Both the position numbers and the translations under genes were made by a program. The notes beneath the pieces were generated by a model. The model did no database searches. It was not told where the DNA came from and saw only the letters and a program-made list of their open reading frames with translations. From Actinomycetospora corticicola (GTDB lineage: Bacteria; Actinomycetota; Actinomycetes; Mycobacteriales; Pseudonocardiaceae), in assembly GCF_013409505.1 (NCBI RefSeq), contig NZ_JACCBN010000001.1, positions 2,914,001-2,978,000 of the forward strand: a stretch of 64,000 nucleotides of DNA. Direction: 5' to 3'. Below are positions 21,569 through 29,691 of this stretch, in pieces; within the stretch, counting starts at the first letter, position 1, and each line of letters starts with the position of its first letter.

Positions 21569-22611
21569 AGCCGTGCCAGCTTCCGCCGCCGCACGAGCGC
21601 GATGAAGAACGGCGCCCCGACCACGGCCAGCACGATCCCGACCTGCAGTTCCCCGGGCCGCACCACGAGCCGGCCGACGACGTCGGCGACCAGCACCAGC
21701 GTCGCCCCGCCCAGGCCGGCGACCGGGAGCAGCCAGCGGTGGTCGGGGCCGGTGAAGAAGCGGGCGATGTGCGGCGCGACGAGGCCGACGAAGGAGATCG
21801 GCCCCGCCACCGCCACGGCGGACCCGGCGAGCAGCGTGATGGCGGCGATCCCGAGCGCCCGGGCGCGGCCGACGTGGTGTCCGAGGCCGCGGGCATTGTC
21901 CTCGCCGAGGGCGAGCACGTTGAGGCCCGGCGCGTTGATCGCCGCGAGGACCAGCCCGGCGAGCACGAACGGGGCGATCTGCAGCGAGGCGAGCGAGTCC
22001 TTGTCGTCGAGGGCGCCCGCGGACCAGAAGCGGTAGGCGTCGAGCGAGGACGTGTCGCGCAGGACCAGCGCGGACGTGATCGCGATGAGCAGTTCACTGA
22101 CCGCGACGCCGGCGAGGGCGAGCGTGACCGGGGTCGGGCCGCCGGCGCGGCTGCCGCCGAGGGAGGCCAGGCCGAACACCAGCACGCTCGCGAGCCCGGC
22201 GCCGGCGAAGCCGAACCACACCGTGCCGTAGAGGCTCGAGATGCCGAGGAACTGGATCGCGACCACGAGCAGGAAGCCCGCCCCCGCGCTCACCCCGAGC
22301 AGGCCGGGATCCGCGAGCGGGTTGCGCGTGTGGCCCTGCATCAACGCCCCGGCGACCCCGAGGGCGATCCCGACGAGGGCCCCGAGCAGCGTCCGCGGCA
22401 CCCGCAGGTCCTGCACGATCGCGACCGACTGGTCGACCCCGGTCCCGGTCAGCCCGGCCCACACCTGCGCGGGGCTCAGCAGGGCCGCCCCGACCATGAT
22501 CGAGAGCACCCCGGCGGCGAGGAGCGCCACCACCGCGATCCCGACGACGAGCGTCGGGCGCCGCGTGCGCGGGACGGTCGTCCCCGCCGGGCGGTCGGTG
22601 AGCGCGGTCAC
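21565..22611 (-). CDS. Ferric-siderophore ABC importer permease (FepD/FecCD type)
   Basis: 348-aa FecCD-family permease, first gene of the FepDGC-type operon. It has about ten predicted membrane helices and the family motif GALMQGHTRNPLADPGLLG near residue 100. The GTG start at 22611 is supported by GGGAGG a few bases upstream. An iron box lies 16 nt further up. It would form a heterodimeric channel with the product of 20462-21568. Confidence 0.92.
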   Translation of the reverse strand: MTALTDRPAGTTVPRTRRPTLVVGIAVVALLAAGVLSIMVGAALLSPAQVWAGLTGTGVDQSVAIVQDLRVPRTLLGALVGIALGVAGALMQGHTRNPLADPGLLGVSAGAGFLLVVAIQFLGISSLYGTVWFGFAGAGLASVLVFGLASLGGSRAGGPTPVTLALAGVAVSELLIAITSALVLRDTSSLDAYRFWSAGALDDKDSLASLQIAPFVLAGLVLAAINAPGLNVLALGEDNARGLGHHVGRARALGIAAITLLAGSAVAVAGPISFVGLVAPHIARFFTGPDHRWLLPVAGLGGATLVLVADVVGRLVVRPGELQVGIVLAVVGAPFFIALVRRRKLARL

Positions 22612-22626
22612 GGGTCCTCCCTCGAC

Positions 22627-22645
22627 TGAGGTGAGCCCAACCTAA
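22627..22645 (-). promoter_or_regulatory. IdeR/DmdR-type iron box before the FepDGC-type operon
   Basis: TGAGGTGAGCCCAACCTAA matches 15 of 19 positions of the iron-box consensus, with both outer half-sites conserved. It is placed just upstream of the ribosome binding site of the first permease gene, as expected for Fe-dependent repression of uptake. Confidence 0.65.
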
Positions 22646-22741
22646 CCCACCCGGGCCGTAGCGACAGCGGGCCGTGGTCGGCACCTCCACGGCCGGGCCC
22701 CGCGGCACGTCCGGCGCCCTGCTCGGCGAGGATGGCGCCCC

Positions 22742-23494
22742 GTGAGCGAGACCCTGCCGCTGACCGGCGAGCGCACCGTGCCCGGCATCCCGGCGGAGAA
22801 CTACTGGTTCCGCCGCCACGAGGCGGTGTACCTCGCGCTGCGTGACGACTGCCGCGACGCCGTCGTGCTCGAGGCCGGGGTGGGCGAGGGCTACGGCGCC
22901 GCGCTGCTCGCCGGCGTCGCCGAGCGCGTGATCGGGCTGGAGCTGGAGGAGGCCACGGCCGTGCACGTCCGCCGTCGCTACGGGCTCGACGTGGTCCGCG
23001 CCGACCTGCAGCGCCTCCCGCTGCCCGACGCCTCGGTCGACGTGGTGGTGAACCTGCAGGTCATCGAGCACCTGTGGGACCAGCCGGGGTTCCTGCGCGA
23101 GTGCGCCCGCGTGCTGCGCCCGGGCGGCCGGCTGCACTGCTCCACGCCCAACCGCCTCACCTTCTCCCCCGGCAACGCCCTCGACGACCGCCCGCTCAAC
23201 CCCTTCCACACCCGCGAGCTCGCGGCCGAGGACCTCACGGCGATGCTTCCCGACGCCGGGTTCTCCCGCGTCGAGGTGCGCGGGCTCCACCACGGCGCCG
23301 CCCTGCGCGAGCGCGACGCGCGGCACGGCGGGTCGATCGTCGACGCGCAGATCGCGCTGGCGCTCTCGGGCGCCCCGTGGCCGGACGCGCTGACGGCCGA
23401 CGTGGAGGCCGTCACCGTCGACGAGTTCGAGCTGCGTGCCGACGACGTCGACGCCTCACTCGACCTCGTGATCAGCGCGGTACGGCCGACCTGA
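22742..23494 (+). CDS. SAM-dependent methyltransferase (Rv3030-like, methylglucose polysaccharide locus)
   Basis: 250-aa class I methyltransferase. SAM-binding motif I reads VLEAGVGEGYG (residues about 42-52), motif II/III acidic segment IGLELEE, and post-motif NLQVIEHLWD and LRPGGRLHCSTPN. Its place before a GH57 branching enzyme and a GT4 glucosyltransferase matches mycobacterial Rv3030-Rv3031-Rv3032, implicated in 6-O-methylglucose lipopolysaccharide synthesis, so methylation of an alpha-glucan is a reasonable inference; the sequence alone does not fix the substrate. GTG start. The 3' end overlaps the converging vapC gene by 23 nt. Confidence 0.8.
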   Translation: MSETLPLTGERTVPGIPAENYWFRRHEAVYLALRDDCRDAVVLEAGVGEGYGAALLAGVAERVIGLELEEATAVHVRRRYGLDVVRADLQRLPLPDASVDVVVNLQVIEHLWDQPGFLRECARVLRPGGRLHCSTPNRLTFSPGNALDDRPLNPFHTRELAAEDLTAMLPDAGFSRVEVRGLHHGAALRERDARHGGSIVDAQIALALSGAPWPDALTADVEAVTVDEFELRADDVDASLDLVISAVRPT

Positions 23495-23870
23495 CGTCGG
23501 TGTGGACGAAGTCGTCCCCCTTGTAGAGCAGGGGCTCCCCGGTCTCGATGGCCAGCGCGTAGGAGAAGCAGTCGCCGTAGTTCAGCTTCGCCGGGTGCCC
23601 GGAACCCCGTCCGAAGTCCCGGTGCGCCTGCCGGGCGATCTCCGCCTGGCGCGCCGTGAGGTCGACGATCTCGATCGCCGCCGTCTGCAGCAGGGCGTCG
23701 AGCGTCCGGCTCAGCACCGGTTCCCGGTGCCCGTCGATCACGATGGCGACCTCGAGGTACGTGGCCGCCGACAACCGGGTCCGCGCCGACGCGGCGAGGG
23801 CACGCGCGTAGCGCTCGGCGTCCTCCTCGCGCCGCAGGATCGCCACCAGCGCCGACGAGTCGACGATCAC
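23472..23870 (-). CDS. vapC: VapC-type PIN-domain ribonuclease toxin
   Basis: 132-aa PIN-domain protein, the toxin of a type II toxin-antitoxin pair. The conserved acidic residues of the metal site are present: Asp4 (MIVDSS), Glu40 (YLEVA), Asp100 (LNYGD) and Asp119/120 (KGDDF), together with the HPAKLNYGDC segment typical of mycobacterial Rv0624-class VapC proteins. Expected to cleave RNA when free of antitoxin. The GTG start at 23870 overlaps the antitoxin stop (GTGA). It lies opposite the methylglucose locus and overlaps the 3' end of the methyltransferase gene, which looks like an insertion into that locus. Confidence 0.9.
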   Translation of the reverse strand: MIVDSSALVAILRREEDAERYARALAASARTRLSAATYLEVAIVIDGHREPVLSRTLDALLQTAAIEIVDLTARQAEIARQAHRDFGRGSGHPAKLNYGDCFSYALAIETGEPLLYKGDDFVHTDVRSAVPR

Positions 23871-24139
23871 CGCGGCAGCCCCGTCTCCTCGTCGTAGAGG
23901 AATGCCGTCGGATCCTCGTCCGGGTCGTACGGCCCCCACCGCGCGGCCGCGTCAGCGGCGATCTCGCGGATCGCCGCCAACCGCGCCTCGAACTCGTCGT
24001 CCTCGGTGCGCAGCGCCAGCCGGGCGAGCCGCTCCTTCACCGCGGTGGTCACGGCCTCGGTGAGACTCTCGCCGGTCTCGTCGGCCAACTGCCGCGCGAG
24101 GGCGTACGTCTCGTCGTTCTTGATGTTCAGCGCCGCCAT
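23867..24139 (-). CDS. vapB: VapB-type antitoxin
   Basis: 90-aa antitoxin of the Rv0623/PSK-transcription-factor-like family, with the typical N-terminus MAALNIKNDETYALARQLA followed by TGESLTEAV, a DNA-binding and dimerisation region, and an acidic C-terminal tail (PYDPDEDPTAFLYDEETGLPR) that would bind and block VapC. The ATG at 24139 has GGAGGA upstream. A near-palindrome overlapping the ribosome binding site is the likely autoregulatory operator. Confidence 0.9.
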   Translation of the reverse strand: MAALNIKNDETYALARQLADETGESLTEAVTTAVKERLARLALRTEDDEFEARLAAIREIAADAAARWGPYDPDEDPTAFLYDEETGLPR

Positions 24140-24140
24140 C

Positions 24141-24158
24141 GTTCCTCCATGGTGGAAC
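24141..24158 (-). promoter_or_regulatory. Probable VapBC autoregulatory operator
   Basis: GTTCCTCCATGGTGGAAC is a near-perfect 18-bp palindrome (two mismatches) lying on the ribosome binding site of vapB. The half-site word ATGGTGGA recurs at 24174-24181. Such arrangements are usual for antitoxin self-repression; binding here is inferred. Confidence 0.5.
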
Positions 24159-24245
24159 ATCGACGGTAGCATGGTGGATTGTCATCCCGGCCCGAGATCA
24201 CCGCCTACCCGGCAGTAACGTGCGGCGACGATGACGAGGAGGGCG

Positions 24246-25754
24246 ATGAGCGAGGGCACCTTCTGCCTGGTCCTGCACTCCCACCTGCCCTGGCTCGCCC
24301 GGCACGGGTCGTGGCCGGTCGGTGAGGACTGGCTCTACCAGGCGTGGGCGCACTCCTACCTGCCCGTCGTCGACGTGCTGCACCGCCTGGCCGAGCGCGG
24401 ACACCGGGACGTCCTCACCCTCGGCGTCACGCCCGTGCTCGCCGCCCAGCTCGACCACCCGTACACGCTGCGCGCGATGCACGCCTGGCTCGCCGACTGG
24501 CAGCTGCGCGCCCACGCGACCCACGCGCGGCTCCCGGACACCGCCTACCGCGAGCACCGCGCTGCCGCCGCGGCCCTGGAGACGTTCGAGCACACCTGGC
24601 GCCACGGCGGCTCGCCGGTGTTCCGCGGCCTCGCCGACGCCGGCGTCGTCGAACTGCTCGGCGGCCCCGTCACGCACCCGTTCGGCCCGCTGCTGCCCGG
24701 CCGGGTCCGCCGCTTCCTGCTCGACGGCGGGCTCCGCGACACGACCCGTCGGCTCGGCTCCCGCCCTGAGGGCATCTGGGCTCCGGAGTGCGGATACGCA
24801 CCGGGGATGGAGCGCGAGTACGCCGTCGCGGGCGTGCGGCGCTTCCTCGTGGACGGCCCCGCCCTGCACGGCGACACCGCGGCGGCGCACCCGGTCGACG
24901 GGTCCGACGTCGTCGCGTTCGGCCGCGACCTCGAGGTCACCTACCGGGTGTGGTCGCCCCGCTCGGGCTACCCCGGCGGTCCCGACTACCGCGACTTCCA
25001 CGCCTTCGACCACGCCTCGGGCTTCAAGCCCTTCCGTGTCACCGGGAAGCGCGTCGCCGCGAAGGCGCCCTACGCGCCCGACCGGGCCGCGCTCGCCGTC
25101 GGGAAGGACGCGCAGGACTTCGTCGCGACGGTGGTGCGCCGGCTGCGGGAGCTGCACGCCAGGAGGGGCAAGCCCGGGCTCGTCGTCGCGGCCTACGACA
25201 CCGAGCTGTTCGGGCACTGGTGGCACGAGGGTCCGGCCTGGCTGGAGCAGGTGCTGACGCTGCTTCCCGACGCCGGGGTGCACGTCACCACCCTGCGGGG
25301 GGCGGTCGAGGCCGGGCACGTCGAGGAGCCGGTGGTGCTCCCGCCGTCGTCGTGGGGCTCGGGCAAGGACTGGCGGGTGTGGGACGGCGCGGCCGTGCGC
25401 GACATGGTCGCCGACAACACCGAGGTCGCGACCCGGCTCCTCGCCGCGGTCGACGGCGTGCCCCGCTCGACGGGCCGCGACGCCACGCTCGACGCGCTCG
25501 CCGTGCAGGCGGCGCTGGCGCTGTCGAGCGACTGGGCGTTCATGGTCACCAAGGACTCGGCCGCGCACTACGCCCGACGACGGGCCGCGGAGCACCGCGA
25601 CCGGGTCCGGGAGCTCACCGACCTGCTCCCGGCGGGCCGGCACGAGGAGGCCGCGCGCCGGGCCGCGTCGTTCACCGCGCAGGACGACCTGTTCGGTCAC
25701 CTCGACGCGCGGCAGCTGGCCACCGCCCGCGCCCGGACGCTGGTGACCGCGTGA
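24246..25754 (+). CDS. GH57 1,4-alpha-glucan branching enzyme (Rv3031-like)
   Basis: 502-aa glycoside hydrolase family 57 protein, expected to create alpha-1,6 branches in an intracellular alpha-glucan. Family motifs in order: LHSHLPW, LGVTPVL, WAPECGY (with the nucleophile Glu) and YDTELFGHWWHEG (with the acid/base Asp). It is followed by a DUF1957-like C-terminal helical part. The ATG at 24246 is chosen because AGGAGG lies just upstream and it aligns the conserved N-terminus; an in-frame ATG at 24231 is possible. The gene overlaps the downstream glycosyltransferase (GTGA). Neighbours match mycobacterial Rv3030-Rv3032. Confidence 0.88.
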   Translation: MSEGTFCLVLHSHLPWLARHGSWPVGEDWLYQAWAHSYLPVVDVLHRLAERGHRDVLTLGVTPVLAAQLDHPYTLRAMHAWLADWQLRAHATHARLPDTAYREHRAAAAALETFEHTWRHGGSPVFRGLADAGVVELLGGPVTHPFGPLLPGRVRRFLLDGGLRDTTRRLGSRPEGIWAPECGYAPGMEREYAVAGVRRFLVDGPALHGDTAAAHPVDGSDVVAFGRDLEVTYRVWSPRSGYPGGPDYRDFHAFDHASGFKPFRVTGKRVAAKAPYAPDRAALAVGKDAQDFVATVVRRLRELHARRGKPGLVVAAYDTELFGHWWHEGPAWLEQVLTLLPDAGVHVTTLRGAVEAGHVEEPVVLPPSSWGSGKDWRVWDGAAVRDMVADNTEVATRLLAAVDGVPRSTGRDATLDALAVQAALALSSDWAFMVTKDSAAHYARRRAAEHRDRVRELTDLLPAGRHEEAARRAASFTAQDDLFGHLDARQLATARARTLVTA

Positions 25755-27043
25755 CCACATCCCCCGTCGCTCCGCTCGCCCCGACCAGGGTCCTGCTCGT
25801 CTCCTGGGAGTACCCGCCGGTGGTGGTCGGCGGGCTGGGACGCCACGTCGGGGCGCTCGCGACGCACCTCGCGGAGCAGGGTCACGACGTCGTCGTGCTC
25901 ACCCGCCAGCCCACCGGCACCGACGCCTCGACCCACCCGACGAGCGACACGGTCGTCGACGGCGTCCGGGTCGTGCGGGTGGCCGAGGACCCGCCGCACC
26001 TAGAGTTCGTCCGCGACCTCGTCGCCTGGACGCTCGCGATGAACCACGCGCTGCTCCGCGCCGCGGCCCGGCTGCTGCGCGGGTGGCGGCCCGAGGTGGT
26101 GCACGCCCACGACTGGCTCGTCGCCCACGCCGCGATCACGCTCCGGGACCTGGCCGACGTGCCGCTGGTCGCGACGGTCCACGCCACCGAGGCCGGACGG
26201 CACGGCGGGTGGCTCTCCCAGCCGTTGAACCAGCAGGTCCACAGCGTGGAGTGGTGGCTCGCGAGCGCCGCGGACGCCGTGGTGACCTGCTCGCACGCCA
26301 TGCGCACCGAGGTCGCCGACCTGTTCGACGTCGACCCGGTCGGGATCACCGTCCTGCACAACGGGATCGACGCGGCGGCCTGGTCCGGGATGCCGGTGGA
26401 GCGTCGTCCGGTGGCAGAGAACTCCCATCGTCGATCCGGCCCGCGGACGCTCGTCACGTTCGGCCGGCTGGAGTGGGAGAAGGGGATCCAGGACGTGATC
26501 GCCGCGCTCCCGGCGATCCGGCGCGCCCACCCCGGGACCCGGCTGATGATCGCCGGCTCCGGCTCGCACGCCGCGTGGCTCGCCGCGCGCGCCCGCGAGG
26601 CCCGGGTGCGGCGGGCGGTCGTCATGCTCGGCCACGTCGACGACGTCACGCTCACCCGGCTCCTCGGGTCCGCCGACGCCGTCGTCCTGCCGTCGCGCTA
26701 CGAGCCGTTCGGGATCGTCGCGCTGGAGGCCGCCGCCGCCGGCGCCCCGCTCGTCGCGTCGCGGGCGGGCGGGCTCGGGGAGGTGGTGCTCGACGGGGTC
26801 ACCGGGCTGTCGTTCGACCCGGGCGACGTCGCGGGCTGCGCCGCCGCGGTGATCGCCGCGCTCGACGACCCCGAGGCGTCCCGACGCCGGGCCGACACGG
26901 CCCGCGCGCGCCTCGACACCGACTTCGCCTGGCCCACGATCGCAGCGGACACCGCCGCGCTCTACCGCGCCACCCGTCGTCGGGAAGAAGGCCCGTTGGA
27001 GCGACCGAAGATCCCCGGCGGGAACGTCTTCGGCCGGACCTGA
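25751..27043 (+). CDS. GT4 alpha-glucan glycosyltransferase (Rv3032-like)
   Basis: 430-aa retaining glycosyltransferase of family GT4 (GT-B fold), close in context to mycobacterial Rv3032, an alpha-1,4-glucosyltransferase for methylglucose polysaccharide and glycogen. Seen: WEYPPVVVGGLGRHV near the N-terminus (donor/acceptor glycine loop), HAHDWLV, the mid-domain FGRLEWEKG and the EPFGIVALEA motif with the EX7E glutamates at the C-terminal domain. GTG start coupled to the GH57 gene. The first residues (SPVAPLAP) derive from a short repeat shared with the NRPS (13398-13420). Confidence 0.88.
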   Translation: MTTSPVAPLAPTRVLLVSWEYPPVVVGGLGRHVGALATHLAEQGHDVVVLTRQPTGTDASTHPTSDTVVDGVRVVRVAEDPPHLEFVRDLVAWTLAMNHALLRAAARLLRGWRPEVVHAHDWLVAHAAITLRDLADVPLVATVHATEAGRHGGWLSQPLNQQVHSVEWWLASAADAVVTCSHAMRTEVADLFDVDPVGITVLHNGIDAAAWSGMPVERRPVAENSHRRSGPRTLVTFGRLEWEKGIQDVIAALPAIRRAHPGTRLMIAGSGSHAAWLAARAREARVRRAVVMLGHVDDVTLTRLLGSADAVVLPSRYEPFGIVALEAAAAGAPLVASRAGGLGEVVLDGVTGLSFDPGDVAGCAAAVIAALDDPEASRRRADTARARLDTDFAWPTIAADTAALYRATRRREEGPLERPKIPGGNVFGRT

Positions 27044-27110
27044 GCCGGGCGTCGAGATGGCGATGGTCGGTCCGCCGGCGCGTCCCGGGCACCCACCAGT
27101 GCCAACTCGA

Positions 27111-27824
27111 CTAGTCCCGGGCCGCCTCCGCGGCGGCCTTCGCGGTCTTGCGGGCGATGTCGGCGAGCGCGGCCCGCTCGGCGGCGGCCGCCTCGTAGTC
27201 GGCGATCCGGTCCCGGACGACCCGCGCCGGAGCGCCCACCGCGACCGCGTAGTCCGGGACGATCCCCTTCACCACGGCGTGCGCGCCGAGCACGCAGCCG
27301 CGGCCCACCGTCGTGCCGCGCAGGATGGTCACCTTCGTGCCCACCCAGGTCTCCGGGCCGACGCGGACCGGGGTCTTGACGATGCCCTGGTCCTTGATCG
27401 GGCGGTGGATGTCCTCGTAGCGGTGGTCGAAGTCGCAGACGTAGATCCAGTCGGCCAGCAGCGTGGCGTCGCCGAACTCGACGTCGAGATAGGCGTTGAT
27501 CGTGTTGTCGGCGCCGAACACGGCCTTGTCGCCGATGCGCAGCGACCCCTCGTGGCAGCGGACCTTCGTCCGGTCGCCGATGTGGGTGAACCGGCCGATC
27601 TCCAGGCGCCCGAGCCCCGGCCGGCACTCCAACGAGACGTCCTTGCCGAGGAACACCATCCCGCGCAGCACGATGTGCGGCTGCCGCCACCGGACCTTCA
27701 GGATCCGCCAGTAGCGCACGAGGTACCACGGGGTCCACGCCCGGTGACGCACGATCCACCGCAGCGACGCCAGCGAGACGAGGCGCGCCTGGTCCGGATC
27801 GTTCCGGGTCGCCCAACTGCCCAC
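27111..27824 (-). CDS. Hexapeptide-repeat (left-handed beta-helix) acyltransferase, Rv3034c-like
   Basis: 237-aa acyltransferase of the LbH/hexapeptide family. Imperfect [LIV]GxxxxI hexads run from GRFTHIGDRTKV through ADNTINAYLDVEFGDATLL to GPETWVGTKVTILRGTTVGRGCVLGAHAVV, a typical trimeric acetyl/acyltransferase coil. The C-terminus is an Ala-rich helix. Likely to acylate a sugar. The neighbouring methylglucose genes and the similar position of Rv3034c in mycobacteria suggest acylation of that polysaccharide, but this is inference. GTG start at 27824, divergent from the ribokinase gene with only about 28 nt between them. Confidence 0.75.
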   Translation of the reverse strand: MGSWATRNDPDQARLVSLASLRWIVRHRAWTPWYLVRYWRILKVRWRQPHIVLRGMVFLGKDVSLECRPGLGRLEIGRFTHIGDRTKVRCHEGSLRIGDKAVFGADNTINAYLDVEFGDATLLADWIYVCDFDHRYEDIHRPIKDQGIVKTPVRVGPETWVGTKVTILRGTTVGRGCVLGAHAVVKGIVPDYAVAVGAPARVVRDRIADYEAAAAERAALADIARKTAKAAAEAARD

Positions 27825-27852
27825 CCGGAGAGGGTACGGGCAGGATGTGCCG

Positions 27853-28698
27853 GTGACATCGGTGACCGTCGTCGGCAGCGTGAACCTCGACCTGGTCGCG
27901 CGCCTCGAACGCCTGCCGTCCCCCGGCGAGACGCTCACCAGCCGCGGCGTCACCCGCCACCCCGGGGGCAAGGGGGCCAACCAGGCGCTGGCCTGCGCGC
28001 GGTTGGGCGCGACGGTCCGTCTGGTCGGGGCGGTGGGGTCCGACCCGTTGGCCGACGAGGCGCTCGCCCTCCTCCGGGACGGGGGTGTGGACCTGAGCGC
28101 GGTGACGACGGTGGACGACGCCCCGACCGGCACCGCGCTGATCCAGGTCGACGACCACGGCGACACCACGATCGTCATCGACACCGGCGCCAACGGGCAC
28201 GTGTCGACCGGCGACCTCGACGCCGACCTGGTCCTCACCGTCCTCGAGGTCCCCGACGACGCCGTCGCGGCCGCGATGGCCGCGACCGGCTTCACGGTGC
28301 TCAACGCGGCGCCGGCCAAGGAGGTCCCGGCCGAGGTGCTCCGGACCGTCGACCTGCTCAGCGTCAACGACGACGAGTACGCCATCCTCGGCCGCACCGC
28401 GGACCTGGAGGCGCTGCCCGCCCTCGTCGTGACCCACGGGGCGAGCGGCGCGACGCTGTACCGTCACGGCTCGCTCGCGGCGGAGGCCCCGTCCCCGCAG
28501 GTCGACGCCGTCGACGGCACCGCGGCCGGGGACGCCTTCACCGCGACGCTCGCCCTGGCGCTGGTCGAGGGCCGTCCCGACGACGAGGCGCTGACGCGGG
28601 CCTGCGCCGTCGGGGCCCTCACCGCCACCCGCGCGGGCGCCCAGCCCGCGCTGCCCACGCTCGCCGACCTCGACGCCTTCCTGGAGGGCCGCGCATGA
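27853..28698 (+). CDS. rbsK: PfkB-family sugar kinase, probable ribokinase
   Basis: 281-aa PfkB/ribokinase-family kinase expected to phosphorylate ribose at O5. Seen: N-terminal GSVNLDLV, the first PfkB signature GGKGANQALACARLGA (about residues 36-51), and the second signature DGTAAGDAFTATLALAL with the catalytic Asp in GDAF. The next gene, coupled by an ATGA overlap, is a nucleoside hydrolase releasing ribose, so a ribonucleoside salvage role is likely. GTG at 27853 (AGGA seven bases upstream) is preferred to the GTG two codons earlier. Confidence 0.85.
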   Translation: MTSVTVVGSVNLDLVARLERLPSPGETLTSRGVTRHPGGKGANQALACARLGATVRLVGAVGSDPLADEALALLRDGGVDLSAVTTVDDAPTGTALIQVDDHGDTTIVIDTGANGHVSTGDLDADLVLTVLEVPDDAVAAAMAATGFTVLNAAPAKEVPAEVLRTVDLLSVNDDEYAILGRTADLEALPALVVTHGASGATLYRHGSLAAEAPSPQVDAVDGTAAGDAFTATLALALVEGRPDDEALTRACAVGALTATRAGAQPALPTLADLDAFLEGRA

Positions 28699-29642
28699 CC
28701 CCCCTGATCATCGACACCGACCCCGGCGTCGACGACGCGTTCGCCCTCGCCGTGGCCTGCCTCGCCCCCGAGGTGGACCTGCTCGCCGTGACCACGGTGC
28801 ACGGCAACGTCGGCGTCGAGCAGACGACCGAGAACGCGCGCCGGCTCCTGGGCACCTTCGGCCGCCCGGACGTCCCGGTCGGCCGCGGCGCGGACCGGCC
28901 GCTCGTGTACCTGCTCGACCAGCGCGCCGACGACGTCCACGGTGACGACGGGCTCGGCGGGAAGGCGCTGGACTTCGGCCCGCCCGTCGACGAGTCCCCG
29001 CTGCGCGCGGTGGCCCTCATGGCGTCGGTGCTCGAGCAGGCGACCGAGCCGGTGACGATCGCCGCGATCGGGCCCTACACGAACATCGCGACGCTGCTCT
29101 CCGCCCGGCCGGACCTGGAGTCCAGGATCGGCCGGTTCGTCCTGATGGGCGGCTCGGTGGCCTACGGCGGCAACGTCACCGCGGCCGCGGAGTTCAACGT
29201 GTGGGGCGACCCGGAGGCGGCGCGGCGCATCCTCGCCGGGTCCCGGGTCCCGACCACCCTCGTGCCGCTCGACCTCACCATGCGGATCACGCTCTCCGCC
29301 GACTGGCTCGACGACCTCGCGCGGACCTCCCCGATCGGCGCCGCGCTCTCGTCCACCCGCGACGCCTACCTCGCGGCCTACTCCGCCCGCTTCGGCACGC
29401 CCGCGATCGCGGTGCACGACGCGGTCGCGGTGCTCGAGGCGATCGTCCCGGGGACCGTCCGGACGATGCCGGTGCCGGTCGACGTCGACACGTCGTTCGG
29501 CCCCGGACGGGGCGCGACGATCGCCGACATGCGCGGCGCCGAGGCCGTCGTCATGGGCCGCCCGGTGGACGTCGCCCTCGACGCGGACGCGACGTTCGTC
29601 CGGGCGGAGCTGCGGCGGCGGTTGTGCGCGGAGCGCACGTGA
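28695..29642 (+). CDS. Inosine-uridine-preferring nucleoside hydrolase
   Basis: 315-aa nucleoside N-ribohydrolase of the IunH/RihA-C family, splitting ribonucleosides into base and ribose. Seen: Ca-binding DTDPGVDDAFAL (residues 6-17), TTVHGNVG, IGPYTNIA, the FVLMGGS segment and the EFNVWGDPEAA motif near residue 165, then HDAVAV at the C-terminus. The ribose would feed the ribokinase encoded immediately upstream. The stop is embedded in a strong hairpin. Confidence 0.9.
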   Translation: MTPLIIDTDPGVDDAFALAVACLAPEVDLLAVTTVHGNVGVEQTTENARRLLGTFGRPDVPVGRGADRPLVYLLDQRADDVHGDDGLGGKALDFGPPVDESPLRAVALMASVLEQATEPVTIAAIGPYTNIATLLSARPDLESRIGRFVLMGGSVAYGGNVTAAAEFNVWGDPEAARRILAGSRVPTTLVPLDLTMRITLSADWLDDLARTSPIGAALSSTRDAYLAAYSARFGTPAIAVHDAVAVLEAIVPGTVRTMPVPVDVDTSFGPGRGATIADMRGAEAVVMGRPVDVALDADATFVRAELRRRLCAERT

Positions 29643-29678
29643 GCAGAAGGGGTCGTCACAGCGACCGTTACTGCTCAC
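29639..29678. terminator. Hairpin at the end of the nucleoside hydrolase gene
   Basis: Arms 29639-29655 and 29662-29678 pair at 15 of 17 positions (one G-T), starting GTGAGCAG and ending CTGCTCAC, with a 6-nt loop. The stop codon is in the left arm. No T-run follows, so it is either an intrinsic-like terminator of the GC-rich type or another dispersed palindrome. Confidence 0.5.
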
Positions 29679-29691
29679 CAGGCGAAGCCAC

